Shown in pieces: positions 56,194-64,000 of a stretch of 64,000 bases of DNA; position 1 is the first letter of the stretch, and the number at the start of each line of letters is the position of its first letter. Under the pieces are notes generated by a model that did not search any database, was not told the origin of the DNA, and was given only the letters and a program-made list of their open reading frames with translations. The position numbers were made by a program, and so were the translations under genes. This DNA comes from Eubacterium plexicaudatum ASF492 (lineage in GTDB: Bacteria; Bacillota; Clostridia; Lachnospirales; Lachnospiraceae): NCBI RefSeq assembly GCF_000364225.2, contig NZ_AQFT02000001.1, positions 2,418,001-2,482,000 on the forward strand, given 5' to 3'.

Positions 56194-56887
56194 ATGGATT
56201 CACCAGTTTATATCCTAAACCTTTCATCGTGATAATATATTTGGGCGCCGCGGGGTTTTCCTCTAATTTTTCTCGAAGATGACGGATATGCACCATCATC
56301 GTATTATCACACCCAAAGCTGTCCTCGCCCCAGATCGTTTCATACAAGCGCTCCCGGCTGATCACCCGTCCCAGGTTCTCCGCCAGATACCGTAAAATCT
56401 CAAATTCCCGCGCAGTCAGCCCGATTTCTTTTCCATTCTTCAAAACCCTGCAGCCGTCAGTGTCTATCATCAGTTCGCCGATTTTAACAGAAAGATCCTG
56501 TATCGGAGCTTGCCTGTATTCTATACGGCGTAACTGTGCTTTTACCCTGTATGCTATCTCTTTCGGACTGAACGGCTTTGTAACGTAATCATCACCTCCG
56601 ACAGCCAGTCCAAGTATTTTATCCAGTTCATCGTTTTTTGAAGAAAGAAACAAAACAGGGCAGTGGGAAAACTCCCTGATCTGTTTACACACTTCATACC
56701 CATCTATATCCGGCAGCATGACATCTAAAACCATCACATCTGGCCGCATTTCCCTGCACGTAGTTACAGCAGAAATCCCATTGTCAATTTTCGTAATATT
56801 GAAAAAGCCCTCTATGTTTAAGGCTTTTTCAAGCAAATCCAATATATCTGGCTCATCATCAACGAGCATAATCTTATACTGATTCAT
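56183..56887 (-). CDS. OmpR-family response regulator (VanR-like layout)
   Basis: A 234-residue regulator. The receiver has VDDE, Asp in VMVLDVMLPDIDG, LSSKND and TKPFSPKE; the winged helix includes IGLTAREFEILRYL and MKGLGYKLVNPYEN. It pairs with the kinase at 54792. No obvious target operon is adjacent apart from the DUF3796 genes. Confidence 0.88.
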   Translation of the reverse strand: MNQYKIMLVDDEPDILDLLEKALNIEGFFNITKIDNGISAVTTCREMRPDVMVLDVMLPDIDGYEVCKQIREFSHCPVLFLSSKNDELDKILGLAVGGDDYVTKPFSPKEIAYRVKAQLRRIEYRQAPIQDLSVKIGELMIDTDGCRVLKNGKEIGLTAREFEILRYLAENLGRVISRERLYETIWGEDSFGCDNTMMVHIRHLREKLEENPAAPKYIITMKGLGYKLVNPYEN

Positions 56888-57932
56888 TTAACTGTCGTCC
56901 TCCCACAGCATCATATTGTCCCAATTTAATCATCTCCTCCTCTTTGTACATAATAATATTTCTATATTCATCTTGCAATACCCACTTAATAGTAAAAAGC
57001 TATAGTACAACATAACTTATCCATACCATAGCCTTCTATTCGCCGTATTTTCCTCTATTGTCCGTTATTCCCAAAATATAGGCAACAGTAACATCATACC
57101 GCTCCGCCAGTTTTATCAATACCTATATTGGTATTTCCCGTGAACCGTTTTCTTAAGAATTCCAATCCTTCCTGTCGGTCTTTATAGCAACTCCAACAGA
57201 GTTATACCGAAGAATGCCTTATCCCGTATTTCGTACAGCGCCCCTTATGTCAGTTCTGAAATAAAAGGCAAGTTTCGCCTGAGCAGCTCAAAACTCACTT
57301 CGTTCATTTTGAGCGCCCGGCAAAACTTGATGGGGATTCCGCTCCCCATACCCTCGGCTGCATATTCTGGCGAATATGCAGTCATAAAAATGGCGGGCAG
57401 CTTTGCCACAACCGGACAGCATACAGACAATCTCGAAAAGAACCCGAATAGCGATACTGAAGCACAGTCTTTATGTTATGCATAACATAAAGACTGGCTT
57501 TCAACCAGAATTACCAGCCTACCGCCAACTGAAAATCCAATGTCATTGTAGCTGAAATATGTCACAAAATATTTTCCAAGGCACCAAGCGCTTGTCTACA
57601 CCCACACGGACGGGCATAACGACAGCGAGAATATCTTTACACATATCATAATCAAAAGCGTCGGTAAATATGATATGGAGTAGGAAGAACTTATGGAGCA
57701 GCCATACGATTCCCACGCTGAATATAATACCGCCTGACAAAAAATCTGGCATTCCTCAAGCAGTCTGTCACAAATATGTGCCACTATGAAAATCTGCGCC
57801 AAGCGTATCTGCCCGTTTCTTCCGTATCTTCCGTGGTAAATATCTCTCCGGCCAGCATATAACCATATGGAACATCTCCTTCCGCAGCGTATCCGTATTT
57901 TCTTGGATTGGACCTTTCATCAAAGCTCCTAA
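56888..57932. other. long stretch without a supported gene
   Basis: More than 1 kb with only short frames lacking ribosome binding sites. Reading on both strands gives scattered coding-like pieces with stops, suggesting decayed mobile-element DNA. The one clear structure is the palindrome at 57465. Confidence 0.4.
57465..57496. repeat. 32-bp perfect palindrome
   Basis: CAGTCTTTATGTTATG is followed immediately by its exact complement with no spacer. It lies in gene-free DNA. It may be an operator, a recombination site or an inverted repeat left by an excised element. Confidence 0.65.
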
Positions 57933-58229
57933 CTACAATTTATTGTATGCTGATTCATCGCAAATCGCGGCCACATCAGAAGCTATTTCTGCGATAGCTT
58001 CAATTACATCTCCAAGCAATTCACTTCCACCTTCATGTAATAGAGGGCCGCTAAGTACCAGATAAGCCTTATTAAGAAAAAATAATGCATGGACATTCTG
58101 GTCTGTGTACCTGTAATATTCCGACAGCTTGCTGCTTAGAGCAAATAGCAGTTCCCAACAGTAAACGACAAGATTCCTGACGTTCTTCCCAGCCAGTCCT
58201 TTCCGTTGCCAATAAAAGGTAAAGGCGGA
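57933..58229 (-). pseudogene. unrecognised coding remnant
   Basis: A 98-codon minus-strand frame open between stops but without a start. It reads as a plausible helical protein (WQRKGLAGKNVRNLVVYCWE, then GGSELLGDVIEAIAEIASDV) ending DESAYNKL. The codon use looks coding. The 5' part is interrupted by a stop and a possible frameshift near 58230. No family recognised. Confidence 0.35.
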
Positions 58230-58475
58230 TTAATGAAAAACTGATCGGAATTTTGGGAATCAAATTCCATGCCTTACTGTAGGCCTGATATTGAAAGAAA
58301 GAAAAGCGGAAACAAATATACCGAATACACTTGAGCAATCGCATCCAAAAAACCAGGATATACCTGATTTCATTCAGAATGCAAGATAAATAATTATGTT
58401 ATGAGTTTTTGGAATAAATGGCTGAAATACAGCATTCTTGTGGATTCCGGCCTTTCTCAAAAACTCAGCACATAA

Positions 58476-58507
58476 CACATATTATGTGGGTAGTCACATA
58501 ATATGTG
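58476..58507. repeat. 13-bp-arm perfect inverted repeat at an IS66 breakpoint
   Basis: CACATATTATGTG and its complement flank GGTAGT. IS66 tnpC homology begins inside the right arm (TATGTGGCTGTATTTAAGCG). The coincidence suggests that a hairpin-mediated or recombinase-mediated event truncated the IS66 copy here. Confidence 0.6.
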
Positions 58508-59420
58508 GCTGTATTTAAGCGGAAGCGATGGCCTGCCGCCGATCGTGCTTTACGAATACCAGGCGGGGCGCAGCGGGGGATTTTCCAAAGGCATTCCTGG
58601 ATGGATTTTCCGGCATCGTACAGTGCGGCGGGTACAGCGGCTATAACAAGGTAGAAGATGTAATACTCGCTGTGTGCTGCGCACACTGCCGCAGGAAGTT
58701 TTACGAAGCCCTCCCGACAGAGCGGCAGAAGCAGTTGAAACTGCTGGACATAAATTCAGAAACGGAAGTAAAAGACATCCCGCTTCCAGGCCCGGAACAA
58801 ATGAAAAGCATAATCCCGGCTGAAATCTGGCTCATGTTCTTCAACAAGCTCTTTTTCATTGAAAAAGGACTCAAAGGCATGGAACCGGACCTGCGGAAAG
58901 CAAAACGCCTGGAAAAGGAGCCGCCTGTCTGGGAAAAGTTCTGGGCATGGGTCGAAACACTAAAGCCGCTCGGCGGCAGCAAGCTGGAAAAAGCTGTCAA
59001 TTACGCGATAAACCACAGAGAAACGCTGCAGAGCTATCTGTTGGACGGCAGATGCGAATTGTCAAACAATGCAGCGGAGCGGCGTGCAAAATCTTATGCC
59101 ATCGGAAGGAAAAATTCCCTGTTCCATACATCCGTTGCGGGTGCTAAAGCAGGTGCGCTTGTTTACAGCATGATAGAAACTGCAAAGGCCAATAAGTTAA
59201 ATGTATTCCAGTATCTTTATATCCTGCTGCTGTATATGCCCGATCATAAAGATGATCCTGCTGCGGTTGAAATACTTCTTCCATGGAGCAGTTTTATCAA
59301 AGAACACTGTACAGGGCTGATTGATGTTGAAACGATAACACCTGAAAACAAGCCTCAGCTGCCGCTATAAACTATTTTACACCTAAACATCAGGGGAACG
59401 GTAGGTTGTTCATCGCTTAC
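58500..59420 (+). pseudogene. 5'-truncated IS66 element with tnpC remnant
   Basis: The last ~55% of tnpC, closely similar to the copy at 12251, plus the right terminal repeat (59393-59420, ending CATCGCTTAC). The first ~25 codons and the rest are in different frames, separated by an extra base in a G-run near 58580. The second catalytic Asp is changed: QCGGYSGYN replaces QCDGYSGYN. The Glu in NNAAERR is kept. Three lesions make it dead, and more diverged than the complete copy. Confidence 0.87.
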
Positions 59421-59500
59421 TTTTGATATTCCTGTCATAATCCCCACGCAGGGGGCTGGCAAGGTATACCATTTTCAAATGAATCTCACCTCCCATGAAA

Positions 59501-59549
59501 AAGGCAGGCCGCATATCTGATTATCCAGATATATGTCCTGCCTTGTTTT
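59501..59549. terminator. terminator between IS66 remnant and SLOG-like gene
   Basis: AAGGCAGG/CCTGCCTT and the inner ATATCTG/CAGATAT form a strong two-part stem followed by GTTTT on the plus strand; the A-run before it serves the minus-strand gene at 59563. Confidence 0.7.
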
Positions 59550-59562
59550 CCTATATTCTTTT

Positions 59563-59844
59563 TTATTCCATTGTCACCGTAATGACCTTCACCGGTTTCC
59601 TGGTTTTTCTCGCATAATCGGCTATCTTTTTTGTACCCCTGCTCTTTCCGTCCCATACGGCAACCACCAGATCGGCCATGGCAACCATCTGGATATCCTG
59701 CTCTGAAATCTCCCCTTGTCCGTTCTGTTGGCCGTTTTGTTTACCGTCCGGTTCCGCAGTCTCCACATGGATTTTATGATACCGGGCATACTGCTCTGCC
59801 ACAGAGCCGATCCCCTTTTCCCGATAACAGAGAATTGCTTTCAT
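59563..59844 (-). CDS. SLOG/DUF2493-like small protein
   Basis: A 93-residue protein with GIGSVAEQYARYHKIHVETA near the start and ADLVVAVWDGKSRGTKKIAD toward the end, the pattern of DUF2493/SLOG Rossmann-like proteins that bind nucleotides. The usual N-terminal Gly-rich strand is shorter than in typical members, so it may be truncated. The ribosome binding site is weak and the gene overlaps the end of a truncated lipoprotein frame. Confidence 0.6.
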   Translation of the reverse strand: MKAILCYREKGIGSVAEQYARYHKIHVETAEPDGKQNGQQNGQGEISEQDIQMVAMADLVVAVWDGKSRGTKKIADYARKTRKPVKVITVTME

Positions 59845-60151
59845 ACATACCCACTATCTTTATTTTATACCTTATAACGATACAACCACAATTTAACGAT
59901 TCCTTACTACCCATAGCTAAACCATCCTCCTTATCCTGATCAGCGCCCTGCATGGATACAACTTCATCTGCATCTGAACTGGCAGCCATATCCTGCTGAT
60001 CCTCTATACGTTCCGTTTCTTTGTCAATGTATGTATTTTCCGGCGTCGCCTGTGATGTTGATGAACTTTCATGGTTTTCATCAGCTCCACAGCCTGTAAC
60101 AGTAAATAGTAAGAGCAGCGACAGTAAGGACAGCGCTATCTTTTTTATCAT
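59774..60151 (-). pseudogene. lipoprotein N-terminus, truncated
   Basis: The start MIKKIALSLLSLLLLFTVTG followed by Cys is a clear lipoprotein signal with lipobox VTGC. A Ser/Thr/Glu-rich linker follows to about residue 75. The remainder reads into unrelated DNA and overlaps the SLOG-like start. Lipoproteins with this start in Lachnospiraceae often carry a flavodoxin domain, which is absent here, so I infer truncation. Confidence 0.55.
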
Positions 60152-60154
60152 AAA

Positions 60155-60584
60155 TCAGTTCCCCCTTTCAGGCATTTTAACAGGTACGCCATATTCTGCC
60201 CTAAATGCTTCATCGTAACCAGCCCTTCTTCATCATTCGTAACGTCACCCGGCATCTGACCATAAGCCATCGGCCAATAAGAGGAACCAGCTATATACAT
60301 CCCCTGCAGCATGAAAAATGGTTCATCGCATCCAGTGTATGCAATGCCCCTCCGCGACGTGCTGCTGTGACAGCTGCCCCAGCTTTATGCTGCAGAAGAT
60401 TGTCTCTCCGGTTCATATCTGTTACTACAGATGCCCTTTCCAATAAAACCTGCATATTGGCAGAAATATTCGCTGTATAAACTGGGAAGCCTAACAGTAT
60501 GCCGTCGGCCTGTGTCATTTTTTCAATTGTTTCATTGTACCCTGCTCCAATCAAAAAACTGCCACTCAACTCCAAAAGAAGCAT
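60155..60584 (-). pseudogene. flavodoxin-family protein, 5'-truncated and frameshifted
   Basis: The sequence ADGILLGFPVYTANISANMQ is the second FMN-binding region of NADPH-dependent FMN-reductase-like flavoproteins. AAVTAARRGGALHTLDAMNH and, after one missing base at 60314-60318, MYIAGSSYWPMAYGQMPGDV continue the fold to 60155. The N-terminal phosphate-binding loop is absent: the frame starts inside the protein where it meets the gene at 60566. Its stop is 4 bases before the lipoprotein start. Confidence 0.65.
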
Positions 60585-60817
60585 CGAAATCTATATGTTT
60601 CTTCAATTACTATTTCATCATCATATGGGTCTTTCTCACGTTCCGCTATTTCTATAACCATAAGTTTCCGAATTATATTTATATGTTGCTTAGATACATT
60701 TGTGTGCAGTTTCCTATAAATCATCTTTCTAAAATCACAAACATATAGCTCTTTTTCTATTGCTTCCAACTCTATTTCCCCGTTGACTAAAGCGTTTATA
60801 ATTATTTCCTTATCCAT
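60566..60817 (-). CDS. hypothetical helical protein
   Basis: An 83-residue charged protein starting MDKEIIINALVNGEIELEAI behind GAGG. The last residues (FRCFFWS) overlap the truncated flavoprotein and probably come from the fusion, so its true C-terminus is uncertain. No family recognised. Confidence 0.4.
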   Translation of the reverse strand: MDKEIIINALVNGEIELEAIEKELYVCDFRKMIYRKLHTNVSKQHINIIRKLMVIEIAEREKDPYDDEIVIEETYRFRCFFWS

Positions 60818-60981
60818 CAATGAACCTCTAAATAAATAAAAACTTTAAAATTTAGAATGATTTCTGTTAAAAATCCGATTTTTACATTCCGATAAATGAG
60901 AATTTTTAACACTCTTTATCAATCTGTGCTTCCACTTCCCCGGTTTCAAAAATATAAACGGAACATAACATCTCAAATTAT
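60818..60981. other. AT-rich gap
   Basis: No gene or clear motif is seen between the hypothetical gene and HepT. Confidence 0.3.
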
Positions 60982-61317
60982 TTATATCAGTTTTTCCAGC
61001 TGTTCTATTAAAACAGGCAGCTCTTCAAAAACAACATTTACGATAATACTCCAATTTGTACCGTCATAATCGTGAACCAGGCGATGCCTAAGCCCGGCTA
61101 TCATCGCCCACTGTATTTCATTGTGTGCTTCCTTATATTTATCAGAAAGGTTATAAACATGTTCTCCAATATTATATAATGGCGTTGTAACCAGCCACTG
61201 CATAGGTGTTTCTGTCAGTAAATTCTCTTTCTTTATCTGATGTGCCTCAATATATTCGTGTAATTTCACTGCATAGCCATATATCTTTTGAATACGCTGC
61301 CGATCTGAATATTTCAT
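60982..61317 (-). CDS. hepT: HepT-like HEPN toxin
   Basis: A 111-residue four-helix HEPN protein (DUF86 type). LRHRLVHDYDG contains the complete RX4HXY ribonuclease motif. It overlaps the antitoxin gene by ATGA, the usual operon layout. In characterised MntA-HepT pairs the toxin is an RNase silenced by transfer of AMP to the Tyr of this motif. All motif residues are present. Confidence 0.85.
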   Translation of the reverse strand: MKYSDRQRIQKIYGYAVKLHEYIEAHQIKKENLLTETPMQWLVTTPLYNIGEHVYNLSDKYKEAHNEIQWAMIAGLRHRLVHDYDGTNWSIIVNVVFEELPVLIEQLEKLI

Positions 61318-61616
61318 GCAACAAACAGCCTCTCTTTCATAATTGTATTATAAAAATCACTATCTTTATTAATTTCGCTGATTTCAAAGACATCTACATT
61401 TTTTTTTAATATACCGCGCAAATCTTCAGCAAGCGCAAAAATCATCGTAAGCTTAAAGTCTTCCCCGCCAAATACTAAAAAATCCAGATCGCTGTTCTCA
61501 TCAGCCTCTCCTCTTGCATAAGATCCAAATAAATATACTGCTTTTACTCCATATTTCTCAGCTACCGGCTTAACCAGTCTTACAATATCTTTTATTGTGA
61601 ATACACAGTCGCTCAT
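61314..61616 (-). CDS. mntA: MntA-like minimal nucleotidyltransferase antitoxin
   Basis: A 100-residue minimal nucleotidyltransferase. The core LFGSYARGEADENSDLDFLV has GS-X10-DXD, and a third acidic residue lies in KNVDVFEI. The start at 61616 fits the family length; the frame extends further upstream without support. It is expected to modify and neutralise the HEPN toxin encoded next to it. Confidence 0.85.
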   Translation of the reverse strand: MSDCVFTIKDIVRLVKPVAEKYGVKAVYLFGSYARGEADENSDLDFLVFGGEDFKLTMIFALAEDLRGILKKNVDVFEISEINKDSDFYNTIMKERLFVA

Positions 61617-61758
61617 TTTACCATATCCTTTCTGCTCATCATCATTCAAATCAATTAATTTTATGCTTTTACTATAATCAGCTTTAAAAGCTTCTCCGGA
61701 TATTATAACGAAAATCAGCATGTTCCTTTATTCCGTTTATACACCTGACAAAAAAGTT

Positions 61759-61998
61759 TTAATTCCTTTCGTTATATTTGCCTACAAATATACGTGTATT
61801 TAAATAATGATCTACGCGATCCCAGGTAAACGTCTCGCCCATTACCAATTCTGGTATCATCCCATGTGACATTTTACCGATAGGATTCATCTGCCCTGCA
61901 TTTGTCTCAAGCTCTTTAGCCGAATATGTAATTGACATGCCGCTTAAACTATTCACAGCATCTGTTATAGTATACGGATCCATACTTATACGGCTCAT
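61759..61998 (-). CDS. hypothetical small protein
   Basis: A 79-residue soluble protein with GMSITYSAKELETNAGQMNP and GETFTWDRVDHYLNTRIFVG. No recognised motif and a poor ribosome binding site. It could be an antitoxin-like or element-borne protein, or spurious. Confidence 0.35.
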   Translation of the reverse strand: MSRISMDPYTITDAVNSLSGMSITYSAKELETNAGQMNPIGKMSHGMIPELVMGETFTWDRVDHYLNTRIFVGKYNERN

Positions 61999-62182
61999 GT
62001 ATTTATTCCTATATCATTACACCACTTTAAAATTTTTTAAAAATGAAATAACACACAAGGTACTTTCTAATATATATAATAAGTTTGCACACAATCAAAT
62101 ACGAAAGAGAGTGACCTTGTACGTCAGACTTATTATATAACAAAAAGAATCTAATGGGCAGACCGTACCGTTATTTTTATAC
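61999..62182. other. AT-rich intergenic DNA with short inverted repeats
   Basis: TATATAATAAGT (62073-62084) and its complement (62128-62139) lie 43 bases apart. No gene is supported. Confidence 0.35.
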
Positions 62183-62508
62183 TTAGTCATAAATAACACC
62201 AATCATCATTTTTAACTGCCGCTCAATTTCCGTTACAGTAACTTGATTGTAAAAGTTCATTCCAACGCTGCATATACGCATGATATTTGTCGTATTTATA
62301 AATTCTTTGTAATCATGCAGGTATTCCTGCAGCGTATTCCACATAAATTCTTTATCCTTAGTTTCAATCGCTTCTCTTGCTTTTCTGTTTTTTATTTTTG
62401 ATTTTTCTGCCACCTGATGTGTCATATCTACTGCTTTAATAATTGCCTTAACATAAGCTACTGCCTTTTCATCATCTGTATATTGAAAATCTGATAACTA
62501 TCTTCCAT
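62183..62508 (-). pseudogene. hypothetical helical protein, probable frameshift near the start
   Basis: The ATG at 62508 has GAGGAGC upstream, but its frame closes after 16 codons. A shift by one base near 62495 joins it to the long frame (YTDDEKAVAYVKAIIKAVDM, then KDKEFMWNTLQEYLHDYKEF) ending at 62183, about 108 residues. Helical and charged, no family recognised. Confidence 0.45.
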
Positions 62509-62681
62509 TTTGCTCCTCTTAAAAATCTTATGTTTATTTCAATTCTCTCACAGACATTATATCATACATTTTCGTTTTTTCCGATATATAATTTGAACAA
62601 GGTGCCATTTTCCAGAAATGTTACCCTCTCACTAATCGCAGACCGGAGAGGGTAAAATACAAATCACAGCCATACGGCTTG

Positions 62682-62830
62682 ACCACCGGCTCTGCCGGTG
62701 GTTTGGATGAACCCCTCCGGGGCATTTTTCGGTACCGCCTATAGGCGGTGTCTAAGCAACCCCTTTTTCGGTGCTGCCTATAGGCAGTATTTCACTAACC
62801 TCTGGTACTTGGCTGCCTCTTAAAAGAGGC
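62682..62830 (-). repeat. ladder of five hairpins downstream of the IS200 tnpA
   Basis: Perfect short stems at 62682-62702 (ACCACCGGC/GCCGGTGGT), 62712-62722 (CCCC/GGGG), 62734-62749 (ACCGCCTATAGGCGGT), 62774-62787 (CTGCCTATAGGCAG) and 62815-62830 (GCCTCT/AGAGGC). The third and fourth belong to a ~40-bp unit repeated in tandem. They lie at the right end of the element, where IS200/IS605 transposases recognise subterminal hairpins. Confidence 0.65.
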
Positions 62831-62833
62831 TCT

Positions 62834-63244
62834 TTATCCTTCCATTCTACTGCATTCCTCCTGCTCTTCGATGTACTTTTTGATTGTCTCTTCGTTCACT
62901 TGCCCAATCGTCTCGGCATAATATCCTCTTGCCCAAAAATGTCTGCCATACTTGTCCCTGTATTCTGGGTGTCGGTCAAATATCATCAGGGCACTCTTTC
63001 CTTTCAATTTTGACATCACTTCCGAGATACTCATCTTGGGCGGAATCGAAACATACAGATGTACATGGTTTGGACATACTCCGCCTTTTATCAATTTTAC
63101 TCCTGTGATTTTACATACTGTGGACAATATCTCGCCAACCTCTTTCCCAATCTTCCCATACATTACTTTCCGGCGATATTTCGGAATAAAAACAATATGA
63201 TACGTGCAATTATACTTGGTATGTGCTAAAATCTGATTATCCAT
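62834..63244 (-). CDS. tnpA: IS200/IS605-family Y1 transposase
   Basis: A 136-residue HUH single-strand transposase. The HUH motif is PNHVHLYVS, and the catalytic Tyr is expected in ETIKKYIEEQ. YHIVFIPKYRRKVMYG near the start is typical of IS200. Full length with all catalytic residues, so it is potentially active. There is no accessory tnpB/IscB-like gene. Confidence 0.92.
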   Translation of the reverse strand: MDNQILAHTKYNCTYHIVFIPKYRRKVMYGKIGKEVGEILSTVCKITGVKLIKGGVCPNHVHLYVSIPPKMSISEVMSKLKGKSALMIFDRHPEYRDKYGRHFWARGYYAETIGQVNEETIKKYIEEQEECSRMEG

Positions 63245-63352
63245 TATGGATACCTCCTGCTATTGTTGATTAGGTTGCCTAGACCCAAATCTATGATAAC
63301 ATGGAGGTTTTATTTTTGGTACTTTAGGGATCGCTACTGCTCACTCTATTCT

Positions 63353-63369
63353 CCCCAGCTCTGCTGGGG
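63353..63369. repeat. left-end hairpin of the IS200-like element
   Basis: CCCCAGC, TCT, GCTGGGG is a perfect 7-bp stem about 110 bases upstream of tnpA, probably the left-end recognition hairpin. Confidence 0.6.
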
Positions 63370-63741
63370 GCTTAATGGACGTTCAGTAAATTTGAAAACT
63401 TTTTAATATGGCCTAAATATTGAATGAAATAAACATATAGATGTGCTAAAATATAACCATTAGACAAATCGTTAAGGAAAGAATCGAAGGTGGTGCAAAC
63501 GAAAAAGCAGCTTTGATCTTTCGATAACTGCCCTTTCGTTTGCATCAGTTTCGATTTTTCCTGGTTGAACAAAGGCGCGTCCGGGCAGACGCTGTATATG
63601 GGCTTTCAATTTCGACACTCTTTGCAAAACAGTCTGTTGGATACCTGTGCATATGGAGAGAGATTTTTTTAAAATCATTTCCAGCGCACCACAAATAAGC
63701 CCCCATAGGAAGCTTTTTTAAAAATATTCAGCTGCTGGTAT
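63370..63741. other. stretch without a supported gene
   Basis: Two overlapping minus-strand frames of ~66 residues share the same bases and show no family resemblance or ribosome binding site. Possibly downstream debris of the IS91-like element. Confidence 0.35.
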
Positions 63742-64000
63742 TCAACATAATAAGTGTGGCTCAGGTCTTGGGCAATACCTGCCATACGGCAGAGGAATGA
63801 TATTTCCACCACAGGATGAGCATTTGCAGACATCCCTGTTATAGAGCAGCTTAATGATAGCAGGCGCATCCAGGTTCTTCAGTCTGGAAATATATTTTTT
63901 ACAGCCGAGCAGATTACGGCACAGAGTTATCTTCTTGTTTTTGTTACGGGAAGAAAGCAGGCCGTAATGCCGAATCCGCACAAAACGCTTTGGGGGAACA
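63742..64000 (-). pseudogene. C-terminal end of an IS91-like transposase, runs off the right edge
   Basis: The frame enters from beyond 64000 and reads FVRIRHYGLLSSRNKNKKIT, the end of the catalytic region of IS91/IS801-type HUH transposases, then a Cys-containing tail (CKCSSCGG). The window shows only ~86 codons, so completeness cannot be judged; the end looks slightly different from usual and may be altered. Confidence 0.6.

Larger units (their letters stand above)
62682..63369 (-). mobile_element. IS200/IS605-family element carrying only tnpA
   Basis: A single Y1 transposase lies between hairpins at 63353-63369 (CCCCAGC TCT GCTGGGG) and 62682-62702, without terminal inverted repeats or target duplication, as expected for this family. 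Exact ends cannot be fixed from the sequence alone. Confidence 0.7.

Noticed and set aside
62682..62830. Possible CRISPR-like repeat array
   Set aside because: The repeated pieces are hairpins of an IS200 end, only two are similar, there are no regular spacers and no cas genes.

Overview
The window looks like accessory DNA from a gut Firmicute of the class Clostridia, most likely Lachnospiraceae. The basis is family content: Tn1549-like sigma-factor-like genes, IS66, IS1380 and IS1634 transposases, tandem large serine recombinases, AgrC/LytTR and BceRS-type regulators, and strong GGAGG ribosome binding sites. No rRNA, tRNA or CRISPR array was seen. Nearly every non-transposase gene lies on the minus strand.

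Layout. 1-4.7 kb: debris of an integrative element. It holds an IS66 tnpA fragment, an intact IS1380-type element (862-2515, 5-bp target duplication) inserted into the last codons of a sigma-like gene, and a chimeric transposase/IS66 remnant. 4.8-7.4 kb: a three-gene ABC-2 exporter. 7.8-14.0 kb: a DUF3849-like gene remnant duplicated around an IS1634-family element by identical 516-bp direct repeats, then a complete IS66 element with an 8-bp duplication. 14.2-19.3 kb: three tandem large serine recombinases, only the middle one with an open frame. 19.4-22.3 kb: element-associated small genes and broken regulators. 22.5-34.7 kb: a peptide/drug-resistance type island with a BceRS-BceAB-like set, a BcrAB-like exporter with its own two-component system, a broken MacB-like pair and a further small-protein/ATPase/permease set. 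34.7-40.1 kb: GrpB-like, acetyltransferase, CPBP protease, nucleotidyltransferase and small membrane-protein genes. 40.1-43.6 kb: two helical proteins of unknown function beside an AgrC-like kinase and LytTR regulator. 43.8-53.6 kb: a second Bce-like system with one ATPase and three paralogous ~800-residue FtsX permeases. 53.8-56.9 kb: an Xre/DUF3796 set and a fourth OmpR-type two-component pair. 57-64 kb: decayed DNA with an IS66 tnpC remnant, a SLOG-like gene, a truncated lipoprotein and flavoprotein, a MntA-HepT pair, an IS200-like element and the edge of an IS91-like transposase.

The exporters and their adjacent two-component systems probably sense and expel cell-envelope-active peptides or drugs. 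This is inferred from family and gene order; no substrate can be read from the sequence. The same pair of 11-bp-phased operator boxes lies before the ATPase of the three-permease system, before its response regulator, and next to the broken regulator at 22.3 kb.

Two cautions. About sixteen conserved genes are broken by one missing base, often in a homopolymer and almost never by an extra base. This may be long-read consensus error rather than true decay, so pseudogene calls are provisional. The most unusual biology is the IS1634-family element: its flanking duplication is very long, and a perfect ParB-type parS palindrome overlaps its transposase promoter.
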